A DNA stretch of 64,000 nucleotides, taken from positions 110,683 to 174,682 of the forward strand of contig SBHC01000088.1 of NCBI GenBank assembly GCA_006226375.1, in the 5' to 3' direction. Source of the DNA: Deltaproteobacteria bacterium (GTDB lineage Bacteria > Myxococcota_C > UBA6777). The position numbers were made by a program, and so were the translations under genes. A model generated the notes under the pieces. The model worked only from the letters and a program-made list of their open reading frames with translations, was not told the origin of the DNA and made no database searches. Numbering within the stretch: the stretch's first letter is position 1; every line of letters begins with the position of its first letter. This document shows, piece after piece, positions 9,239 through 17,616 of this stretch.

Positions 9239-9571
9239 TTGAGTATGCTCCGTCGGTCCATAAGAACAGAATGAATGACTTCATGGAGACAGCATACAAA
9301 TGTTCCCAAACAGCAACAAGATACAAAACATCAACTTGTTGTTGCAAAAATGGAACGACAACTCAGAGAGAAATGAACAAGAAAAAAGAGACTTTTGCCT
9401 CTGCAATGGTTTTGGAGTTAGGCCAAAGAAGTGTGGATAGACGCAATATTGAGGGGCATGACACTTCTTTTTCATTCTGAAACGTGCTTGTAGCTTGAGA
9501 ATAGTATTGGATTGGTAGGATTTGGAAGTCCAGCAGGTCAGCGGCACACAGAAGCAAAAGGAAGAAATTGG

Positions 9572-9593
9572 CGGAAGCGCACGGGAATCGAAC
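9572..9593. repeat. attL-like copy of the tRNA-Sec 3' end (22 bp, 21/22 identical)
   Basis: These 22 bases match 49548-49569, the 3' terminal part of the tRNA-Sec gene (acceptor 3' strand plus T loop), at 21 of 22 positions, in the same orientation; the only difference is G at 9579 against A at 49555. Similarity stops abruptly on both sides, and the bases that follow cannot form a T stem, so this is not a tRNA gene. A partial tRNA 3' end in direct orientation is the hallmark of the distal attachment site of a tRNA-integrated element. Confidence 0.7.
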
Positions 9594-9961
9594 GCTCCGT
9601 TGGGATTCTGCTAATCACCTGTAATGTAATCAAAAACCCACAACCACCGAAAGTACCGCTTTCGGCCTTTCACAATGGAAACTCGTTCCTTGCGGTCTAT
9701 TCTGGTTTGCGTCGTGACCAAAATGTTACTTGAAGTCGATTTGATGGCTCACACCCATACACGATTGACATACTGCACCAATTCGCTTTTTAAGAGCACA
9801 ATAATTCTCACGACAGAATATCCTTGAGCAATAAAACCATCTTTTTATTCTGCTATAAAATCCTTAGCCTTCCACAACATCCGCGAGTGAACCCTATTCA
9901 TACTTGACTGGCATCACTGGTCTGGTACTGTGAATTCTCGTTTTTTTTGAGACTCAGAGTT

Positions 9962-9981
9962 TTCTATACCACCGTATAGAA
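9962..9981. promoter_or_regulatory. Perfect 8-bp inverted repeat 41 nt before cluster A
   Basis: TTCTATAC and GTATAGAA flank a CACC spacer. The site ends 40 nt before the ATG of the first cluster A gene, a typical operator position. No poly-T follows, so a terminator is unlikely. No matching repressor gene is encoded next to it. Confidence 0.35.
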
Positions 9982-10021
9982 GAAGCGCCATTTTTGAATC
10001 TTGTCTTTAGTGAGGAAAAAA

Positions 10022-13000
10022 ATGGATGTTTTTGCATTACGTAACAATGTCATAAATGATTATAGTTCCTACGTTCGTAGCTTCCTGACAATTCGAGACG
10101 AACAAATAAAACTCCTCGTAGAAAAAGAAATGGAGGAAGGTTTTCTGTGGCCAGACCCCTTAATTCAGCTCAATCCTTCATTTCAGCCTGGGGACACACT
10201 CCAGTCTCTCATAAATAAAGGTGAACTCCATCCAGAATGCATAAACATTTTTCGGGCCAAACAAGAAGATGGAACGATTGGGGAGCCTTTTCGCCTCCAC
10301 TACCATCAAGTTGAAGGAATTAGAGCAGCACAGGCTGGCGACAACTACGTGCTAACCACGGGAACTGGCTCGGGAAAAAGTTTATCATACATCGTTCCAA
10401 TCGTGGATCATGTTCTTCGTCAAGGAAGCGGCAAGGGAATACAAGCCATCATTGTCTACCCTATGAACGCTTTAGCAAACAGTCAGATGGGTGAGTTAAG
10501 GAAGTTCTTATTCCGAGGCTACACAAGCCCTCCAGTGACCTTTCGCCGTTACACTGGGCAAGAAAGCGACGAGGAACGTAAAGAGATCATTGCAAGTCCC
10601 CCGGATATATTGCTTACAAATTATGTAATGCTTGAATTATTGCTCACACGCCCGTGGGACCGCCAGCTTATTGAAGCAGCTAGAGGATTGCGGTTCATTG
10701 TTTTGGATGAACTTCACACATACCGCGGACGTCAAGGTGCGGACGTCGCGATGCTTGTTCGACGTCTGAGAGAAGCATGTGGAGTAAAGAAACTACTCCA
10801 CGTTGGCACATCTGCCACTTTATCCAGTGGCGGAACATGGCAAGAGCAACAAGCAGAAGTAGCTGATGTTGCTTCACGTCTATTTGGAGACACAGTAAAA
10901 CCAGATAGAGTTATTGGTGAAACTCTTAAGCGTGCAACACCCCACCGTACAATAGAAAACAAGGATTTCCTCAATGCCCTAAAACAACAATTGGAAGCAG
11001 GAGATACTCCAAAACCAGGAGACGCAAAAGCCTTTCTTGCATCACCATTATCTTCATGGATAGAGTCCAACTTGGGTTTAAGACTGGAGTCTGATACGGG
11101 ACGCCTTATACGTTGCACACCAAGTGCTATCTCAGGAGATGATGGAGTAGCGCAAGAACTAGCAAGCCTGACAGGAGTCTCTGTTGAGGCATGTGAACTT
11201 GCACTTCGTGAAACGTTACTCAAGGGATATATATCTCAGGATGAAAATGGTCATCCATTGTTCGCCTTTCGGCTGCATCAATTTGTATCTAAGGGTGACT
11301 CTGTTTACGCTTCTCCAGAGCCCGAAGGGCGACGACACGTGACACTCCAGGCCCAGCAGTATGTCCCAGGAAGTAACCGAAGGAAAATACTCTTACCGCT
11401 TGCGTTTTGTAGAGAGTGTGGTCAAGAGTATTTTGTTGTTAGACGCGGTTTTGATAGCCAGGGAAGCCCTCATTATATCTCGCGTTCAATAACAGATAGA
11501 GTTGATAACGACGATGGGGAAGCTGGCTTTCTCTATATTAGTTCAGCATCACCCTGGCCAGATGATCCAGCAGAATTTATTTCGAAGTTGCCCGATGCCT
11601 GGTTAGAAACAAAAAAAGGCGCCAACACAATACGTCCTAGCCAGAGAAAGAATCTTCCTCGTAAGGTGTTTATTTCCGGCACAGGAGCCGAGGGGGCTGG
11701 AGCACAAGAAGCGTGGTGGCTATCAGCACCATTTCGGTTTTGCTTGTGTTGTGGTGTTGCTTATACCGCACGGCAACAGTCGGACTTTGGAAAACTTGCA
11801 ACTTTGGGTTCAGAAGGAAGAAGTACTGCAACGACAGTGATGACTCTTTCTACGATTCGACAACTTCGGCAAGATGTAGAACTTGTACCCAAGGCAAGGA
11901 AACTATTAAGCTTTACCGACAACCGTCAAGATGCCTCTCTGCAAGCTGGCCATTTTAATGATTTCGTTGAAATCGCCTTGCTACGCTCAGCACTTTGGAG
12001 AGCTGTTGAGCAGGCTGGAGAAAGTGGTATTCGCCATAACACCCTGACACTGCGGGTGTTTGAGGCCCTCAACCTGGATTTGCGGCTCTATGCAGCAGAT
12101 CCAGGAGTCAAGTATGCCGCCAAAGAGGAAACAGAGAGAGCTTTACGAGAGGCTTTAGGATATCATCTATACAGAGATCTTCGACGTGGATGGCGTATTA
12201 CATCTCCTAACCTGGAGCAGTGTGGCCTGCTTGATATCGACTATTTATCTTTGGAAGAGTTCTGTGCCGACGAGTCCGAATGGAGTGGAACCCACCCCTT
12301 ATTAGCAACGGCTAGTTCCGAAGACAGAGCAAGAGTATGTCGAGTTATTCTGGATTACATGCGTCGTGAATTAGCGATCAGAGTTAATTATCTCAATCCG
12401 GTTGAACAAGAAGGTATCCGCCAGCTTTCTCGACAACGATTAATCGCTCCTTGGGGCCTGGATGACCAAGAGCAACTTGAGCGAAGTAGAATTGTGTTTC
12501 CACGCCCTCAAGGTTTTTCTCGTAGAGAGTCCCATCACTTTCTTTTTGTCTCACCACGTGGTGGTCTTGGTTTATACCTAAAGAGGCCTGGAACATTTCC
12601 TGACTTCCGCAGCCAACTCAAATTGGATCCTGATATCGCTCAAGTTATTCCACAATTGTTTAAACTTTTGACAGTACCAGGCTTATTACATTGCGTGATG
12701 GAACCTCGTAAAGATGACGATGTTCCAGGATATCAACTCAATGCATCTGCGCTAATTTGGAAAAAAGGTGCTGGTGAAAGAGCATTTCACGATCCTGTAC
12801 GTGTTCCTCGCGAACCGGAAGATGGATTGAGAACCAATCCTTTTTTCACCAACTTTTATCGAAGCGCAACGGTAAGCATTAAGGATCTGGAAGCAAGAGA
12901 ACACACGGCACAAGTGCCGAGTGAAGAGAGGGAAGTTCGTGAGGAGAAATTTAGGGAAGCATCCCTACCAATTCTCTATTGTTCTCCAACGATGGAACTC

Positions 13001-15550
13001 GGAGTGGATATTTCACAACTGAATGTAGTCAATATGCGAAATGTCCCTCCAACACCTGCCAACTATGCCCAACGAAGTGGACGTGCAGGTAGAAGTGGCC
13101 AGCCTGCGTTTGTTTTTTCCTATTGCTCTGCAGGGAGCCCACACGATCAATATTTCTTTAAACATCCCGAACTGATGGTTGCAGGCTCTGTCACAACTCC
13201 TCGCCTGGATTTGGGTAATGAAGACTTACTTCGGGCACATGTCCAAGCAATTTGGCTTAGTGCTTCAAAGCTATCACTTGGAAATTCTCTACGAGATATA
13301 TTGGATGTTAGCGGTGATGAGCCAACCTTGGCTCTCCTACCAAAGATTCAGGCAGTTCTCACAGACAAACAAGCAATAAACGAAGCAAGGAGAGCTGCGA
13401 AATCTGCATTATCTGAAGCCATTGCAGAAATGGTTGGACCAGATGGAGATTCAGACGAATGGTTAGAACAAACGCTTCGCCAGATACCGAACAGCTTTGA
13501 AAATGCATGTCATCGATGGCGTGGTCTTTATTTGGCAGCATTGAATCAGTCGAAACGTCAACAAAAAATAATCTTAGACCCGTCAAGAGACCCACGTGAT
13601 CGTGAAAGTGCAAAACGACTGCGAGCTGAGGCAGAAGCTCAACTGCGACTCCTTTTAGATTCTTCAAGCTCCAAAGAGTCAGATTTTTATAGTTACAGGT
13701 ATTTTGCCAGTGAAGGTTTCTTACCTGGATATAATTTTCCGCGACTTCCGCTATCTGCGTTCTTGCCTGGCCGTAGGCAAAAAAAGGGATTGGAAGAATT
13801 TCTCACTCGTCCTCGGTTTCTTGCTATCTCTGAGTTTGGGCCACGCAGCATTATTTACCATGAGGGTTCAAGGTACGTTATTAATAAAGTCATCTTACCG
13901 GTTGAAGGAGAGGAAGCCAACGTAACACGAAGAGCTATCCAGTGCGCTGAATGTGGATATGTTCACCCATTGAAGGATGAACCTGGACCAGATCTGTGTG
14001 AAAACTGCAAGACACATCTTCCTGCCCCATTCACAAACCTATTTAGAATGCAGAACGTCGCGACACGTAGGCGTGATCGCATCAATTCTGATGAAGAAGA
14101 ACGTTTTCGCCTTGGCTACGAACTCAAAACAGGAGTCCGATTTGCACAACGTGGTGGAGTGGTTTCTGCTCGTCACGCAACACTCAAATCAGAAGATGGT
14201 GAGGAATTAGCAACTTTTGTATATGGGCACTCTGCAACATTATGGCGAATGAACCTGGGCTGGCGAAGAAGGAAGAAAAAAGACCAACTTGGTTATGTTC
14301 TCGATGTCGAAAGAGGCTTTTGGGCGAGAAATCAGGCTGTCGATGATGATCCAGATGACCCTCTATCACCGAGAACAGAACGAGTCATTCCCTACGTCGA
14401 AGATACTCGCAATTGCATCCTTCTCACTCCCTCTGTAGAGCTTGAACACGAAGAGATGGCATCATTGGAAGCTGCGTTAAAAACGGCTATCCAGGTCTAT
14501 TTCCAGTTAGAAGATCGTGAACTTGCAACAGAGGCGCTGCCTGACTCAAATAACCGCAAACAAATCCTCTTTTATGAGGCATCGGAAGGCGGTGCAGGAG
14601 TCCTTCGACAACTTGTTGAAAACCCAAATACTGTTCCAGCAATTGCTAAACTTGCATTGCAGATTTGTCATTTTGAACCAGGGTCTGGTGAAGACCTCGG
14701 AAAAGCTCACGGTGCAAGAGAAGAATGTGAAGCAGCATGCTACGATTGTCTTCTTTCTTACTACAACCAACGAGACCACCAGTTTTTAGACCGTAAACGT
14801 TTGCCATCGCTTCTGCTACCATGGTTAAGTGGGAGTGTTTTTACATCTTCGGCGCCCATACCACGTGAAGAAAAAACAAAACGTTTAAGAAACCTGTGCC
14901 AATCAGAGCTGGAACGAAAATGGCTACAAGTGCTAGACCACATGGGTCTTCGATTGCCTAGCCACGCACAGAAGCTGATCGAATCATGTAGTGTTCGTCC
15001 CGACTTCTTTTACGAAAATGAAGGAGCTGTCATTTTTGTGGATGGCCCACATCATGATACAGAGGAGCAAAAAGCGAAAGACTACACTCAACAAGATGCT
15101 TTAGAGGACTATGGATATACAGTTATTCGCTTCCACCACTCTGGTGATTGGGAAGGGATCTTTAAACGATATCCCAGCCTCTTTGGAACGCCAAAAGCAT
15201 CACCCCAAACAACACAAGCAAATACCCAAAATAGTTTTTCAGAAAATGAATTTGACCCAGAGGACTATGATGCACCCTGGCGACCTATTCTCCAGGCCCT
15301 GGCAAGTATGGAAGGTGTGGAGGTTGAACCAGGCGACGAAGTGATGCAAGACGGTCGTGTCATAGATCTTGATCTTGCAACACTGACGAAAGGGGAACGC
15401 ATAGTAAGACTTGTAGACCTCGCTCAACCCACAGCACAACAAGTTGCATCAGCCTTAGAATCTCATGGGTTCACTGTCTTGTGCCTCAATGCTGAACAAG
15501 AGAATCTCCAGGAAATTATTTTAGCAGTTCTTGATGGAGGAGAAGGATGA
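10022..15550 (+). CDS. Giant DEAD/DEAH helicase with DUF1998 and C-terminal PD-(D/E)XK nuclease
   Basis: 1842 residues from ATG 10022 (GAGG 6 nt upstream; a TTG seven codons earlier is in frame). SF2 helicase core: Walker A TGTGSGKS near residue 114-120, DELH at 229-232 (DELHTYRG), motif VI QRSGRAGR at about 1017-1024. Zinc ribbons are visible as CRECGQEYF, RFCLCCG and CAECGY...CENCK. The DUF1998 region ends with the cysteine cluster CEAACYDCLLSYYNQ, as in MrfA-type repair helicases and DruE/DrmB of defence systems. After it, residues about 1620-1720 carry RPDFFYE...VIFVDGPHHD...GYTVIRFH, a Vsr/DUF559-like nuclease (D1661 is a candidate metal ligand). The gene overlaps the next by 4 nt. Likely a DNA translocase-nuclease of an antiviral system (inference). 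Confidence 0.88.
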   Translation: MDVFALRNNVINDYSSYVRSFLTIRDEQIKLLVEKEMEEGFLWPDPLIQLNPSFQPGDTLQSLINKGELHPECINIFRAKQEDGTIGEPFRLHYHQVEGIRAAQAGDNYVLTTGTGSGKSLSYIVPIVDHVLRQGSGKGIQAIIVYPMNALANSQMGELRKFLFRGYTSPPVTFRRYTGQESDEERKEIIASPPDILLTNYVMLELLLTRPWDRQLIEAARGLRFIVLDELHTYRGRQGADVAMLVRRLREACGVKKLLHVGTSATLSSGGTWQEQQAEVADVASRLFGDTVKPDRVIGETLKRATPHRTIENKDFLNALKQQLEAGDTPKPGDAKAFLASPLSSWIESNLGLRLESDTGRLIRCTPSAISGDDGVAQELASLTGVSVEACELALRETLLKGYISQDENGHPLFAFRLHQFVSKGDSVYASPEPEGRRHVTLQAQQYVPGSNRRKILLPLAFCRECGQEYFVVRRGFDSQGSPHYISRSITDRVDNDDGEAGFLYISSASPWPDDPAEFISKLPDAWLETKKGANTIRPSQRKNLPRKVFISGTGAEGAGAQEAWWLSAPFRFCLCCGVAYTARQQSDFGKLATLGSEGRSTATTVMTLSTIRQLRQDVELVPKARKLLSFTDNRQDASLQAGHFNDFVEIALLRSALWRAVEQAGESGIRHNTLTLRVFEALNLDLRLYAADPGVKYAAKEETERALREALGYHLYRDLRRGWRITSPNLEQCGLLDIDYLSLEEFCADESEWSGTHPLLATASSEDRARVCRVILDYMRRELAIRVNYLNPVEQEGIRQLSRQRLIAPWGLDDQEQLERSRIVFPRPQGFSRRESHHFLFVSPRGGLGLYLKRPGTFPDFRSQLKLDPDIAQVIPQLFKLLTVPGLLHCVMEPRKDDDVPGYQLNASALIWKKGAGERAFHDPVRVPREPEDGLRTNPFFTNFYRSATVSIKDLEAREHTAQVPSEEREVREEKFREASLPILYCSPTMELGVDISQLNVVNMRNVPPTPANYAQRSGRAGRSGQPAFVFSYCSAGSPHDQYFFKHPELMVAGSVTTPRLDLGNEDLLRAHVQAIWLSASKLSLGNSLRDILDVSGDEPTLALLPKIQAVLTDKQAINEARRAAKSALSEAIAEMVGPDGDSDEWLEQTLRQIPNSFENACHRWRGLYLAALNQSKRQQKIILDPSRDPRDRESAKRLRAEAEAQLRLLLDSSSSKESDFYSYRYFASEGFLPGYNFPRLPLSAFLPGRRQKKGLEEFLTRPRFLAISEFGPRSIIYHEGSRYVINKVILPVEGEEANVTRRAIQCAECGYVHPLKDEPGPDLCENCKTHLPAPFTNLFRMQNVATRRRDRINSDEEERFRLGYELKTGVRFAQRGGVVSARHATLKSEDGEELATFVYGHSATLWRMNLGWRRRKKKDQLGYVLDVERGFWARNQAVDDDPDDPLSPRTERVIPYVEDTRNCILLTPSVELEHEEMASLEAALKTAIQVYFQLEDRELATEALPDSNNRKQILFYEASEGGAGVLRQLVENPNTVPAIAKLALQICHFEPGSGEDLGKAHGAREECEAACYDCLLSYYNQRDHQFLDRKRLPSLLLPWLSGSVFTSSAPIPREEKTKRLRNLCQSELERKWLQVLDHMGLRLPSHAQKLIESCSVRPDFFYENEGAVIFVDGPHHDTEEQKAKDYTQQDALEDYGYTVIRFHHSGDWEGIFKRYPSLFGTPKASPQTTQANTQNSFSENEFDPEDYDAPWRPILQALASMEGVEVEPGDEVMQDGRVIDLDLATLTKGERIVRLVDLAQPTAQQVASALESHGFTVLCLNAEQENLQEIILAVLDGGEG

Positions 15551-17616
15551 GTGTTCTCATCGCACCGCAATTTTTTTCGTCAATGGCGCAATTAACAGGT
15601 CAGGAACAATCTCAGGTCACAAACTTTATCAATACTTTTCAGAGTAATCCTACTCACACAGGGATAAATTTGCATCCTGTCCAAAATGCGAAAGGTTTGT
15701 GGTCGGGACGGGTAAATCGAGATCTACGGACCATTCTTCATAAGGATGGTGCAACATGGGCCATACTCTACGTAGACCATCACGACGATGCTTACCGCTG
15801 GGCAGAGCGACGTGACATCGGTCGTCATCCCGTCACTGGAGCCTTACAGATCGTTGAATCTGTGGAGGTTGTGCGTGAAGTCGAAAGAATCATAGAAATC
15901 CATGTTGAACCCGAGCAAACTCCTCTCTTTGCTGAGCACAATGACACATACCTCTTATCATTGGGATTACCTGAAAGCTGGCTTCCAGCGTTGCGCAAAG
16001 TTCGCAAGGAAGAGCAATTACTTATTATCAGTGACAAATTACCTGCGGAAGTTAGTGAGAGGCTACTGGACCTAGCTGACGGTCAATTCGTGACTCCACC
16101 TGTACCCGTTACACCAGAACAGCCTGTAGAGTCTGCACCTGATACACAAGAACGCTTTTATGTTGCAGAAAGTGCTGAAGATCTAGAAACAGCACTAAAG
16201 GCACCAATGGATCGATGGATTGCTTTTCTGCACCCAAGCCAAAAAGAGATGGTTACCCGCCAATATAATGGACCATCAAAGGTGTCTGGCTCTGCTGGGA
16301 CTGGGAAAACAGTTGTGGCTATGCATCGGGCTCGTTACTTGGCACGAAAAGGTGAGACGGTTCTTCTCACCAGCTACGTCTCAACGTTGTGTGAAAACCT
16401 GGAGCGAAATTTATCAAAGCTATGTTCTGTAGATGAAAAGGAGCAAATCACAACAAGCACTGTCCATCGTCAGGCACTCGCGATTATCCGCACGGTAGAA
16501 CCACAAGCTCAACCAACATCTGATGATGATGTACGCTCTCTCCTCGACACTCTACATATTCGCAATGCACCGGAATACGATATCAAGTTCATCATGGCAG
16601 AATGGGATGCTGTAGTCCGCAATCAAGGAATTGCTACATGGGCTGAATACAGAAGAGCCCGAAGAACCGGTCGTGGGTCTGGTCTATCGGTAAAAGAGCG
16701 AAAAAAACTATGGAGAGTCTTTGGTGGAGCCCTGGAATCCCTGGCCAATCATAAAAAGTATGACTGGGCAGGTTTATGCACTTATGCCAAGCAACTTCTT
16801 GAAGAGGGAAAAGCTGAAAGTCCTTTTACAGCTGTGATTGTCGATGAGCTACAAGACTTACGCCCGCCAGAGTTAAGATTCCTCAAGCAGCTTTGTGTAA
16901 ACAACCCTGAAAACTTGATGCTTTGTGGCGATGCAGGCCAGCGTATTTATCCGGGAGGATTTAGTTTAAGAGGGTTAGGAATCAATGTGGTTGGTCGCTC
17001 TAAAGTATTAAGAATTAATTATCGCACCACCGAGCAAATCCGTCGCATGGCTGATCGGATGCTTGGAGGAGAATGTGATGACATGGATGGTGGTAAAGAG
17101 AAACGAAACCGGACACGTTCACTGCTTGCTGGGCCTCAACCACTGTTCCAAGAATATCGCTCCCTCGATGACGAAAGAGATGCCGGAGTCGCTCAAGTTC
17201 AAAAATGGCTCCAACAAGGGTTGCGACCTGAAGCCATCGGGATCTTTGCCAGAACAAGTGGTCGAATCAACGATTTTGGCAACGCCTTATCTGCTGAAGC
17301 AATTCCATTTCGTCGTCTTTCCGACAAAGACACAACTGAAGAGGAAGCTGTTCAACTTGGAACAATGCATCGAGCTAAAGGACTGGAGTTTAAGGCTGTC
17401 CTGGTCCTAGATTGTAGAGCAAAGGTGCTTCCCAGTCCTGGCGCATTGAGAGGCCTCGATGATCCACAAGATAGAGAAGCTGCGCTCGATCGAGAGCAAC
17501 GCTTGCTATACGTGGCAATGACCAGAGCACGCGATGAATTGGTGATAAGCTGGAGCGAAAAACCAACAATTTTTCTAATTCCTCTGCTTACAAAGTCCAA
17601 GGAGACAGTTGTATGA
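15547..17616 (+). CDS. UvrD/Rep-type SF1 helicase with N-terminal RelE-like domain
   Basis: 689 residues, starting inside the stop of the previous gene (ATGA overlap). Residues 1 to about 90 (NLHPVQNAKGLWSGRVNRDL, TWAILYVDHHDDAYRWAERR) resemble a RelE/ParE-type toxin fold. After a linker, the helicase begins with GSAGTGKT at 248-255, followed by TSYVSTL, the DEAD-like DELQD box, GDAGQRIYPGGFSLRG, and the C-terminal motifs TMHRAKGLEFKAV and LLYVAMTRARDEL. All motifs needed for ATP-driven 3'-5' translocation are present. Whether the RelE-like part still cuts RNA or only binds DNA or ribosomes cannot be told. Coupled in an operon with two other helicases. Confidence 0.88.
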   Translation: MSVLIAPQFFSSMAQLTGQEQSQVTNFINTFQSNPTHTGINLHPVQNAKGLWSGRVNRDLRTILHKDGATWAILYVDHHDDAYRWAERRDIGRHPVTGALQIVESVEVVREVERIIEIHVEPEQTPLFAEHNDTYLLSLGLPESWLPALRKVRKEEQLLIISDKLPAEVSERLLDLADGQFVTPPVPVTPEQPVESAPDTQERFYVAESAEDLETALKAPMDRWIAFLHPSQKEMVTRQYNGPSKVSGSAGTGKTVVAMHRARYLARKGETVLLTSYVSTLCENLERNLSKLCSVDEKEQITTSTVHRQALAIIRTVEPQAQPTSDDDVRSLLDTLHIRNAPEYDIKFIMAEWDAVVRNQGIATWAEYRRARRTGRGSGLSVKERKKLWRVFGGALESLANHKKYDWAGLCTYAKQLLEEGKAESPFTAVIVDELQDLRPPELRFLKQLCVNNPENLMLCGDAGQRIYPGGFSLRGLGINVVGRSKVLRINYRTTEQIRRMADRMLGGECDDMDGGKEKRNRTRSLLAGPQPLFQEYRSLDDERDAGVAQVQKWLQQGLRPEAIGIFARTSGRINDFGNALSAEAIPFRRLSDKDTTEEEAVQLGTMHRAKGLEFKAVLVLDCRAKVLPSPGALRGLDDPQDREAALDREQRLLYVAMTRARDELVISWSEKPTIFLIPLLTKSKETVV

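Larger units (their letters stand above)
9239..10021. other. Left junction of the island, intergenic
   Basis: 783 bases with no supported gene. It contains the tRNA-Sec 3'-end copy (9572-9593), a -35-like TTGACA at 9765-9770 without a convincing -10, and an 8-bp inverted repeat just before cluster A (9962-9981). From about 9700 onward the sequence is distinctly AT-rich, in contrast to the chromosomal genes to the left. Confidence 0.6.

Noticed and set aside
9271..9480. 69-codon plus-strand frame between the RnfD-like gene and the att repeat
   Set aside because: No ribosome site, composition like random sequence, no recognisable motif.
9572..9660. A second tRNA-Sec gene at 9.57 kb
   Set aside because: Only the last 22 bp are tRNA-like; the T stem, anticodon arm and 5' acceptor strand are missing.
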